Part shown: positions 1 to 5,668 of the stretch, in pieces
How the letters are laid out: each line of letters opens with the position of its first letter
Position numbering within the stretch: position 1 is the stretch's first letter
NCBI GenBank assembly: GCA_028699795.1
Contig: JAQVTZ010000035.1
Span: 1 to 12,355, forward strand
DNA: 12,355 nt
DNA from: Clostridia bacterium
GTDB taxonomy: Bacteria > Bacillota > Clostridia > Christensenellales > DTU072
Reading direction: 5' to 3'
Notes under the pieces: model-generated
What the model was told of the DNA's origin: nothing
The model's database searches: none
What the model saw: only the letters and a program-made list of their open reading frames with translations
Program-made: the position numbers and the translations under genes

Positions 1-1108
1 CATTATAAACACCGGGCTTTTTCCAAAGTCCTTGCAAAAGCATCGCGGCGCCTATCATGGCGGGAACGCCCGTCGTGTACGAAATCGCCTGAGAGCCAAC
101 CTCTTTGTAACAAGTTTGATGGTCGCAAACATTGTAAACATAATAGTTTGCAGGTTTCCCGTTCTTTGTGCCGGTAAAAATACAACCGATGTTGGTTTTG
201 CCTTTCGTGCGCGGCCCGAGCGACGCAGGATCGGGCAGTAATGCCTTTAAAAATTGCAAAGGGATAATTTCTTTGCCTTCATACAGTACGGGCTTAATAG
301 AAGTCATGCCGACATTTTCGAGCACTTTAAGGTGCGTGAGATAGTTTTGTGAAAATGTCATAAAGAAACGAATTCTCTTTACGCCCTTTATATTTATGGC
401 AAGCGATTCCAGCTCTTCGTGGTGCAATAAATACATATCCTTGTCGCCGATTTCGGGAAAGTTGTAAACCCTCTTAATCGAAATAGGAGGCGTCTCGATA
501 AACTCTCCGTTCTCGTAATAACTTCCGTTGGCGGTTACCTCGCGGATATTGATTTCGGGGTTGAAGTTTGTGGCAAACGGGTACCCGTGATCACCCGCAT
601 TGGCATCCAAAATGTCTATTGTGTCTATTTGGTCGAAATGGTGCTTTTGGGCGTAAGCGCAGAAAATGCCCGATACGCCGGGGTCAAAGCCGCAGCCGAG
701 TATCGCGGTAATACCCGCCTTTTGGAACCTTTCTTTGTAAGCCCATTGCCAGCTGTACTCGAATTTGGCGACATCCTTCGGTTCGTAATTGGCGGTATCG
801 AGATAATGGGTTTTGGTCTCAAGACAGGCATCCATAATCGTAAGGTCTTGATACGGCAAGGCGACATTGATGACAATATCGGGCTTGAACTGTCGGATGA
901 GCGCGACAAGCTCGTCCACCTTGTCGGCGTCCACTCTTGCAGTAGAAACTTTTGTCATCGTTTTGCCAAGCGACTTTTTGATTGCGTCACACTTAGACAG
1001 CGTGCGGCTTGCAATCATGATTTCTTTGAAAACCTCATGATTTTGACAACACTTATGCACCACGACATTGGCCACGCCGCCTGCGCCGATAATCAATGCT
1101 TTACCCAT
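1..1108 (-). CDS. Carboxy(nor)spermidine dehydrogenase, saccharopine dehydrogenase family (3' end cut by window edge)
   Basis: The frame is open from ATG 1108 to the left edge (369 codons). The family is usually about 400 residues, so only about 30 C-terminal residues are missing. The N-terminus MGKALIIGAGGVANVVVHKC carries the Rossmann GAGGVA loop. Further family-typical stretches are ASRTLSKCDAI, TARVDAD, NVALPYQDLTIMDACLET, YLDTANYEP, GCGFDPGVSG, DPASLGPRTKGKT and SYTTGVPA. Enzymes of this type reductively condense putrescine (or diaminopropane) with aspartate semialdehyde, using NADPH, to give carboxyspermidine (or carboxynorspermidine); a PLP decarboxylase then makes the triamine. That decarboxylase (nspC type) is not in the window and would be expected just left of position 1. 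An AAAAGGAGAA ribosome binding site precedes the ATG, 21 nt after the agmatinase stop, so the gene is the fifth of the operon. Saccharopine or homospermidine enzymes share the fold, but residue pattern and context favour this call. Confidence 0.9.
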   Translation of the reverse strand, partial: MGKALIIGAGGVANVVVHKCCQNHEVFKEIMIASRTLSKCDAIKKSLGKTMTKVSTARVDADKVDELVALIRQFKPDIVINVALPYQDLTIMDACLETKTHYLDTANYEPKDVAKFEYSWQWAYKERFQKAGITAILGCGFDPGVSGIFCAYAQKHHFDQIDTIDILDANAGDHGYPFATNFNPEINIREVTANGSYYENGEFIETPPISIKRVYNFPEIGDKDMYLLHHEELESLAINIKGVKRIRFFMTFSQNYLTHLKVLENVGMTSIKPVLYEGKEIIPLQFLKALLPDPASLGPRTKGKTNIGCIFTGTKNGKPANYYVYNVCDHQTCYKEVGSQAISYTTGVPAMIGAAMLLQGLWKKPGVYN

Positions 1109-1129
1109 TTTGTTGTTCTCCTTTTCTCA

Positions 1130-1978
1130 TTATAATTGTAACAGTACTTCTCTAATAAACTTGCACGCAAGCGCGGTAGAGGCACCGCTTGTATCGTAAG
1201 GAGGCGACAATTCATTGATGTCGCATGCAACGATATTGCATTTTGCGGCAAGGTTGACCGCTTGTAATAATTCCGTAAAGCGCACTCCTCCCGCTTCGGG
1301 GGTCCCCGTTCCGCTCATTTCGGAGGGATCCAGCACATCGAGGTCGATGGTGAGATAAACGGGTCGCTCCCCTATCTCGGCAACGGCTTCCTCAAGTCCG
1401 CAAAAATTGAACTTAGTTAAGAATGTGTGCTTTTTGGCCCATTCAAACTCGCTACGCTCGCCGCTACGGATACCGAACTGAAAAATTCTGCCGTCACCTG
1501 TAAACTCCCATATCCTTTTGATGACGGTTGCGTGAGACAGTTTTTCGCCCGCGTAATCTTCTCTTAAATCGGTGTGGGCGTCGAAGTGAATGACGCATAG
1601 ATTCGGGTACGCTTTATATACTGCGCGGAATGCTCCCAATGTGATTAAATGCTCCCCGCCTATCATAAGAGGCTTTTTGCCGTCCTTAAGGATTTGCGCG
1701 GTATAGTTTTCTATGATTTTTAATGCTTTCGCCGCATTGCCGAACGGCAACTCGAGGTCGCCCCCGTCAAATACCTTGCTGTCTACTAAATCTTTGTCCA
1801 GATACGGGCTGTAAGTCTCGATCCCCGCGCTTTCGTTGCGAACAGCGGAGGGCGCGAAACGAGAACCCGCGCGATAAGAGGAAGTGCCGTCAAAAGGCGC
1901 GCCGAAAAGAACCGTCTTGCTATCTTTATATCCGCTTTCACAACCGATAAACGCGTGGCGTTGTTCTTTTATTCTCAT
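1130..1978 (-). CDS. speB: Agmatinase (ureohydrolase family)
   Basis: This 282-residue protein has the ureohydrolase manganese motifs in order: GGEH with His110, DAHTD with Asp133/His135/Asp137, and TIDLDVLDPS with Asp212 and Asp214, followed by SGTGTPEAGG. His149 in the KLSHAT segment sits where a substrate-side histidine is found in the family. Agmatinase hydrolyses agmatine to putrescine and urea in the cytoplasm. Length is normal for bacterial SpeB. Its ATG overlaps the speE stop in an ATGA (1975-1978), which suggests translational coupling. Placement after an Orn/Lys/Arg decarboxylase makes agmatine the natural substrate. Arginase, formimidoylglutamase or guanidinobutyrase are possible from motifs alone but fit the neighbours less well. 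Confidence 0.92.
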   Translation of the reverse strand: MRIKEQRHAFIGCESGYKDSKTVLFGAPFDGTSSYRAGSRFAPSAVRNESAGIETYSPYLDKDLVDSKVFDGGDLELPFGNAAKALKIIENYTAQILKDGKKPLMIGGEHLITLGAFRAVYKAYPNLCVIHFDAHTDLREDYAGEKLSHATVIKRIWEFTGDGRIFQFGIRSGERSEFEWAKKHTFLTKFNFCGLEEAVAEIGERPVYLTIDLDVLDPSEMSGTGTPEAGGVRFTELLQAVNLAAKCNIVACDINELSPPYDTSGASTALACKFIREVLLQL

Positions 1979-2823
1979 CTAAGAAGCTCCTTTGTGTAAT
2001 TGGGCAGAGCGAACGCGCCCTTGTGTAAATCCGTATTATAATATTGGCAGGCAATTTTGTTCTCTTCCCATTTCTCTTTTTTGATATCCGTTCCGTCATA
2101 TTTTTTAGAGGAGAATCCGAACAGCCAATGCCCCGAAGGATAGGTGGGGATATGCGCCTGATAAACTTGGCATATCGGGAAAAACGCTTTCAGTTTTTCA
2201 TGGGTTTTGGTGACGGTATCCTTATAACTGTCATAGAACGGGCTTTCGTGTTGGTTTACCAAAATACCGTTTACGCCAAGCGCTTTGTGACAATTGCCGT
2301 AGAACTCCCTCGTAAACAAACCTTCACCGGGGCCGAAAGGGTCTGTCGAATCCACAATAATTAGGTCGAACGCGCCCTCGAAATTGCGTACATACTTCAA
2401 CCCGTCCTCGTAGACAAGTTTGACCCTTTTGTCGTCAAACCCCACAGTCAGGTCGGGAAAAAATTGTTTACATTTGTCCACTACCAATTTATCAATTTCT
2501 GCCACAACAATTTTTTCGATTCCTTTATACTCCGTCAGCCTTTTGACGGTGCCGCCGTCGCCCGCGCCTATCACCAGCACGCTTTTGATGTCGGGATTGA
2601 CCGCCATCGGTACATGCACCATCATTTCGTGATAAACAAACTCATCCTTTTCCGTAATCATGAGAATGCCGTCTAAGACGAGCATTTTGCCAAGCTCTAC
2701 GGTCTCAAAAATGTCGAGCCTTTGAAATTCGCTATGCAGCGAACACAAATGCTTGTCTATCTTGATTTGAAAGCGAACGCCTTCGCTGTGGTCTTCGTGA
2801 AACCATAAATCCGTCATACTCAT
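1975..2823 (-). CDS. speE: Spermidine synthase (polyamine aminopropyltransferase)
   Basis: At 282 residues this is the usual SpeE length. It starts with MTDLWFHEDHSEGVRF-type sequence typical of bacterial SpeE. It then shows EFVYHEMMVHVP (60-72), the SAM-type nucleotide loop GAGDGG (86-91), the acidic VAEID (Glu109), YEDG (Asp140) and VDSTDPFGPGEGLF (158-170), which carries the catalytic Asp158 and Asp161. It transfers the aminopropyl group of decarboxylated SAM to putrescine, giving spermidine and methylthioadenosine. ATG 2823 overlaps the decarboxylase stop by 4 nt (ATGA), with an AAGGTGG site upstream; ATG 2817 (Met3) is an equally plausible start by homology. Third gene of the operon, directly dependent on SpeD (for decarboxylated SAM) and on SpeA/SpeB (for putrescine). 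Confidence 0.95.
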   Translation of the reverse strand: MSMTDLWFHEDHSEGVRFQIKIDKHLCSLHSEFQRLDIFETVELGKMLVLDGILMITEKDEFVYHEMMVHVPMAVNPDIKSVLVIGAGDGGTVKRLTEYKGIEKIVVAEIDKLVVDKCKQFFPDLTVGFDDKRVKLVYEDGLKYVRNFEGAFDLIIVDSTDPFGPGEGLFTREFYGNCHKALGVNGILVNQHESPFYDSYKDTVTKTHEKLKAFFPICQVYQAHIPTYPSGHWLFGFSSKKYDGTDIKKEKWEENKIACQYYNTDLHKGAFALPNYTKELLR

Positions 2824-4265
2824 TTTTTTACCACCTTAATGTTGTTGATTTCCATGTCATGCGGTCCCGTTACCAAACAGCCTTTTTCTTTGGCGTATTC
2901 GATATACTCGATAATATCTTTTGTGATTCTCTCCCCAGGGGCAAGCACGGGGATGCCGGGAGGATAACACATCACAAATTCCGCCGAAACCTCACCCTCG
3001 GACTCTTTCACAGGCAATGTTTTTTTGTCGCTGTAAAAAGAGGCTTGGGGGCTCATAACGGGATCGGGAGCCAAGTATTCCTGTTCCATCATCCCTACGG
3101 GACTCTTGCCGTAAAGCCTCTTGATTTCGCCAAGCGCCGCTACCAGTCTTTCGATTTCGAGCATTCTGTCGCCCGAAGAAATAATCGCCAAAATGTTTCC
3201 CAAGTCCCCAAATTCTATCTGGATGGAATAATCATCTCTTAGGATATCGTAGACCTCGATGCCCGCAAGTCCCATCTCGCGCGTATGAATAGACAATTTT
3301 GTGCGGTCAAAAGCGTAAGCCGCGCCGCCGTCGCAAATTTCGCTTGCGTAAGCGTAATAACCGCCAATTTTGTTAATTTCTGCTCTGGCGTATTCAGTCA
3401 ACTCCAAAGTTTTTGCAAACACGCTTTTGCCATTTAAAGCAAGGTTTCTCCTTGCTACATCCAGTGACGACATCAACAGATACGAGCCGCTTGTCGTTTG
3501 CGTAAGGTTGATAATCTGTCTGATGTAGTTGACATCCGCTTCCTCTCCGCACAGCAAAAACGAGCTTTGCGTCAAAGAGCCGCCCGTCTTGTGCATGCTG
3601 ACCGACGAAAGATCGGCGCCCGCCGCCATTGCCGATACCGGAAGATTGTCACCAAAATAAAAATGCGTGCCGTGGGCCTCGTCTACAAGCGTTTTCATAC
3701 CATGTTCTCGGGCAAGCGCCACCAGCCTTTTTAAATCGGAGCACACCCCGTAATATGTGGGATTGTTGAACAATACGGCTTTGGCGTCGGGGTTTCTCCG
3801 TATCGCCTCTTCCAACGCCTCGTAAGTCATCCCCAAAGAAATTCCCAATTTTTTGTTGATGCCGGGGTTAATATAAACGGGCAATGCGCCGCATATCACA
3901 AGCGCGTTAATCGCGCTGCGGTGCACATTGCGGGGCAGTATAATTTTGTCGCCGTGTTTGCAAACGGACATAATCATGGCCTGAACGGCTGAAGTCGTGC
4001 CGCCCACCATAAGAAAGGCGTTTTTTGCCCCGAACGCCTCCGCCGCAAGGATTTCGGCTTCCCGAATTACAGAAGTCGGATGACAAAGATTATCCAAAGG
4101 CTTCATCGAGTTGACATCGACGCGCATACAATCCCAGCCCAATAATGCGGCAAGCTCGGGATTGCCTCTGCCGCCCTTATGACTGGGCACATCGAAGTGT
4201 ACATATCGGTCGCTTTTGTGTTTTTTGAGCGCTTCAAAAACGGGCGCCTTTCTTTGGTCTTGCAT
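2820..4265 (-). CDS. speA: Arginine decarboxylase, Bacillus SpeA type (Orn/Lys/Arg decarboxylase major-domain family)
   Basis: The 481-residue PLP enzyme has the short clostridial/Bacillus architecture, without the N-terminal wing domain of enterobacterial inducible decarboxylases. Visible landmarks are FDVPSHKGGRG near residue 24, VGGTTSAVQAM (88-97) which binds the cofactor phosphate, RNVHRS (His115, the residue that stacks on PLP in this family), LVDEAHGTH (Asp195, pyridine nitrogen) and SMHKTGGSLTQ, whose Lys226 forms the Schiff base. The C-terminal domain includes CYPPGIPVLAPGE. Ornithine, lysine and arginine specificities cannot be separated by eye. The agmatinase two genes downstream makes arginine to agmatine by far the likeliest reaction. 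The ATG follows the speD stop by one base (TAAG ATG), so the genes are co-transcribed and probably coupled. Confidence 0.9.
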   Translation of the reverse strand: MQDQRKAPVFEALKKHKSDRYVHFDVPSHKGGRGNPELAALLGWDCMRVDVNSMKPLDNLCHPTSVIREAEILAAEAFGAKNAFLMVGGTTSAVQAMIMSVCKHGDKIILPRNVHRSAINALVICGALPVYINPGINKKLGISLGMTYEALEEAIRRNPDAKAVLFNNPTYYGVCSDLKRLVALAREHGMKTLVDEAHGTHFYFGDNLPVSAMAAGADLSSVSMHKTGGSLTQSSFLLCGEEADVNYIRQIINLTQTTSGSYLLMSSLDVARRNLALNGKSVFAKTLELTEYARAEINKIGGYYAYASEICDGGAAYAFDRTKLSIHTREMGLAGIEVYDILRDDYSIQIEFGDLGNILAIISSGDRMLEIERLVAALGEIKRLYGKSPVGMMEQEYLAPDPVMSPQASFYSDKKTLPVKESEGEVSAEFVMCYPPGIPVLAPGERITKDIIEYIEYAKEKGCLVTGPHDMEINNIKVVKK

Positions 4266-4266
4266 C

Positions 4267-5061
4267 TTAATAAATATTCATTCCGCTGAAGATCTCTATC
4301 ATCTCTTTGCGTAAGCGGTCGGTAATCTCTAGCCTTACCTTGGGCAAAAGTTCGTAGACATCCGTATTGAATAAGTAGTTTTGCAGATTGATTTCCTTAA
4401 TTAACATTTTGGTATGAAACGAGTTCGTTTGATAAACATTGATGTCCATTGCGTCGTATTTGCGTAAGGTAGCATCGTCGATATAATCTTGTATGGAGGT
4501 GATTTTGTGGTCCAAAAAGCTCTTCTTGCCGTTCGTATCCCGTGTAAACCCTCTTACTTTATAGTCTATCGTCATAATATCGGAGTCGAAACTTGCGATA
4601 AGCATATCCAATGTGTTGAGCGGCGTAATCGTACCGCAAGTAGAAACCTCGATATCCACACGAAAGGTAGAGACATTGTTGTCTGGATAATATTCGGGAT
4701 AGGTGTGTACGGTAATATGGCTCTTGTCTAAATGCCCCAACATGACTCTGTCTTTTGCCGGCTGAAAGTTCTTGCCCAAATTGCAAGACACATCCACTTC
4801 GCTTTCGGGTACGGGCTCTTCGGCAAGCAAAAGGTTGACCGACGCGCCTTGCGGGTCATAATCCTGTTTGGAAATATTAAGAATATTCGCGCCGATTTTG
4901 CCCGCCAAATCTATCATGATTTTGGTAATTCTTTCGCTGTTGTATTGCTCGTCGATATAAGCGATATAATCGCGGTGCTCCCTTTCGGTACGCGCATAGC
5001 AAATGTCATATATGTTAAAACTAAGCGTTTTTGTCAGATTGTTGAAACCGTACAGCTGCAT
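4267..5061 (-). CDS. speD: S-adenosylmethionine decarboxylase proenzyme, E. coli-type (long form)
   Basis: From ATG 5061 the protein is 264 residues, the same length as E. coli SpeD, which it resembles throughout: LYGFNNLTKTLSFNIYDICYA, IAYIDEQYN, GANILNISKQDYDPQGASV, HLDKSHITVHTYPE, FRVDIEVSTCG, DYKVRGFTRD and FHTKMLIKE. Autocleavage is expected between Lys113 and Ser114 (LDK/SH), turning Ser114 into the pyruvoyl cofactor; Cys142 in STCG matches the catalytic cysteine. It makes the aminopropyl donor for SpeE. An in-frame GTG at 5085 would add eight residues (RNRRTSL region), but the AGGAG at 5072-5076 lies inside that extension, 10 nt before ATG 5061, so the shorter start is preferred. First gene of the operon, behind a terminator-containing structured leader. 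This long form is not the short (about 125 residue) SpeD of Bacillus subtilis. Confidence 0.95.
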   Translation of the reverse strand: MQLYGFNNLTKTLSFNIYDICYARTEREHRDYIAYIDEQYNSERITKIMIDLAGKIGANILNISKQDYDPQGASVNLLLAEEPVPESEVDVSCNLGKNFQPAKDRVMLGHLDKSHITVHTYPEYYPDNNVSTFRVDIEVSTCGTITPLNTLDMLIASFDSDIMTIDYKVRGFTRDTNGKKSFLDHKITSIQDYIDDATLRKYDAMDINVYQTNSFHTKMLIKEINLQNYLFNTDVYELLPKVRLEITDRLRKEMIEIFSGMNIY

Positions 5062-5071
5062 CAGACTTGTT

Positions 5072-5076
5072 CTCCT
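5072..5076 (-). promoter_or_regulatory. Ribosome binding site deciding the speD start
   Basis: AGGAG is read on the minus strand 10 nt before ATG 5061. It sits inside the alternative GTG-initiated extension (5085), which itself has no comparable site. Agreement of the resulting 264-residue length with E. coli SpeD supports the choice. Confidence 0.7.
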
Positions 5077-5135
5077 ATTTCGCACCTCTAAAACTCAAAA
5101 ACCTTCAGAGATACTCCTATTTATATAGTGAGCAT

Positions 5136-5163
5136 AAAAATGCCCGGCTATTACTCTCCGGGC
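5136..5163 (-). terminator. Intrinsic terminator in the speD leader (attenuator)
   Basis: On the minus strand a 6-bp all-GC stem, GCCCGG (5163-5158) with CCGGGC (5147-5142), encloses a 10-nt loop and is followed by AUUUUU (5141-5136). It lies between the operon promoter (5335-5363) and speD (5061), so any readthrough into the polyamine genes must pass it. This is the usual layout of a transcription attenuator or riboswitch expression platform. The 3' arm CGGGC is complementary to GCCCG at 5206-5202 upstream, offering a competing pairing. Confidence 0.72.
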
Positions 5164-5177
5164 GATCGAAACAAAAC

Positions 5178-5197
5178 CATACGAAAAAAATCGTATG
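5178..5197 (-). repeat. Perfect 7-bp hairpin with U6 loop between leader structure and terminator
   Basis: Minus-strand CATACGA (5197-5191) pairs with TCGTATG (5184-5178) around six U residues. The 5' arm CAUACG is also fully complementary to CGUAUG at 5285-5280 inside the upstream leader structure. The hairpin can therefore be in competition with the upstream fold. It could be part of the expression platform or a spacer helix. It is not itself a good terminator because the U-run is in the loop and not after the stem. Confidence 0.55.
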
Positions 5198-5199
5198 CC

Positions 5200-5328
5200 T
5201 GCGGGCCTGGAGATAACAATTCGGATTTTCACCGACGGCTCCGGAATCACACCGGAACTTCTTTAAATGGGCTCGTTGACATACGCGTCACATTACCATC
5301 AATGAAGACTTTCACTTCACCTGTAACA
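5200..5328 (-). ncRNA. Structured 5' leader of the polyamine operon, divergent FMN (RFN)-like aptamer candidate
   Basis: The transcript from the 5335-5363 promoter begins with three hairpins capped by 7-nt T-loop-like sequences. These are GGUGAAG/CUUCAUU (5321-5301) with UGAAAGU, UCCGG/CCGGA (5256-5240) with UGUGAUU, and UCGG/CCGA (5235-5221) with UGAAAAU. Between the first two lies UUGA/UCAA (5302-5299 with 5279-5276), with GGUA on one side of an internal loop and an inner AUGUG/CGUAU stem, followed by CGAGC. By eye this order matches P2, P3, P5 and P6 of FMN riboswitches, where the corresponding conserved strings are GUGAAAUUC, GGCGGUA, CCGCGAGC, GGUG-AUUCC and GCCGACAGU. The P2 and P3 stems differ in base identity yet still pair. 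Against the call: no P1 helix is visible, P4 is weak, the conserved GGAUGGGAGA is absent, and the genes controlled are not flavin genes. The ligand, if any, is unknown. Confidence 0.42.
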
Positions 5329-5334
5329 ATGCAA

Positions 5335-5363
5335 GTATAACAACAATAATTATAAGGTGTCAA
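5335..5363 (-). promoter_or_regulatory. Sigma-A-type promoter of the polyamine operon
   Basis: On the minus strand, TTGACA (5363-5358) is a perfect -35, with a 17-bp spacer and TTATAC (5340-5335) as -10. Transcription would start around 5330-5327, leaving a leader of about 265 nt before speD. The length of this leader and the terminator inside it imply regulation after initiation. Confidence 0.75.
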
Positions 5364-5554
5364 GTGTTTTTATAAATTTTTTATAAGAATTAGGTTTAAT
5401 AATACTAAACTTTTTTAGATTGGCATCACCAAACTTTTTTCAATTAGTATACTTCTATTTTGAGTCTTGCGAAGAAAAAACTATCACGATTAAATAATGA
5501 GTTATTTCTGCAAGTCAGTACACCCCTTTCGTGAAAAAAATACCTTGATTTAGA
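5364..5554. other. AT-rich spacer between divergent promoters, no gene seen
   Basis: This stretch separates the leftward polyamine promoter from the rightward acyl-CoA synthetase promoter. I see no ORF with a ribosome binding site or recognisable protein. It contains a direct repeat AAACTTTTTT (5407-5416 and 5431-5440, 24 bp apart) and TATCACGATT at 5482-5491, which recurs at 7567-7576 in front of the transporter gene. Neither can be assigned a function. Confidence 0.5.
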
Positions 5555-5583
5555 TTGCAAAACACGCACTCTTCCTGTATAAT
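5555..5583 (+). promoter_or_regulatory. Promoter of the acyl-CoA synthetase gene
   Basis: TTGCAA (5555-5560) and a perfect TATAAT (5578-5583) are separated by 17 bp. The expected transcription start is near 5590, giving a leader of roughly 80 nt. The -35 overlaps the TTG that would otherwise be the most upstream possible start codon of the gene, which argues that translation starts further down at 5669. Confidence 0.65.
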
Positions 5584-5634
5584 AGAATGGTTTAAGAAGC
5601 CACTTCATAAATACCAATCTTGTATCATTTTACC

Positions 5635-5654
5635 CGTTTTCCCTGTCGAAAACG
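5635..5654 (+). repeat. Inverted repeat in the acyl-CoA synthetase leader
   Basis: CGTTTTC (5635-5641) and GAAAACG (5648-5654) form a perfect 7-bp dyad around CCTGTC, ending 4 nt before the AAGGAG ribosome binding site (5659-5664). It could be an operator for a dimeric repressor or an RNA hairpin next to the ribosome binding site. No regulator gene is in the window. Confidence 0.45.
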
Positions 5655-5658
5655 CAAT

Positions 5659-5664
5659 AAGGAG
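5659..5664 (+). promoter_or_regulatory. Ribosome binding site deciding the acyl-CoA synthetase start
   Basis: AAGGAG lies 4 nt before ATG 5669. Spacing is short but the motif is strong, and the resulting N-terminus (MVITDILEQNAKQYPND) looks like the start of this enzyme family. Confidence 0.65.
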
Positions 5665-5668
5665 CCAA

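Noticed and set aside
587..1135. 182-residue open frame on the plus strand
   Set aside because: It lies wholly antisense to the clear carboxyspermidine dehydrogenase gene and its upstream junction, has no recognisable motif and no good ribosome binding site.
5060..5095. AGAGGTGCGAA followed by AGGA before speD, similar to the start of a lysine riboswitch
   Set aside because: The remaining conserved lysine-riboswitch segments would have to fall inside speD coding sequence and are not there; the match is explained by the ribosome binding site region.
5221..5270. GGUGUGAUUCCGG resemblance to a cobalamin riboswitch
   Set aside because: The hallmark CCCGC-ACUG block and the rest of the B12 core are absent; the second half fits the FMN-type order better.
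5213..5330. ATTGTTA at both ends of the leader (5330-5324 and 5220-5214) as a closing helix P1
   Set aside because: The two copies are direct, not inverted, so they cannot pair with each other; this is counted as a weakness of the riboswitch call.
5128..5340. 70-residue open frame on the plus strand across the speD leader
   Set aside because: It is antisense to the structured leader and terminator; its sequence is the mirror of the hairpins and resembles no protein.
5555..5668. N-terminal 38-residue extension of the acyl-CoA synthetase from TTG 5555
   Set aside because: It overlaps the -35 and -10 of the gene's own promoter, has no ribosome binding site and no family similarity.
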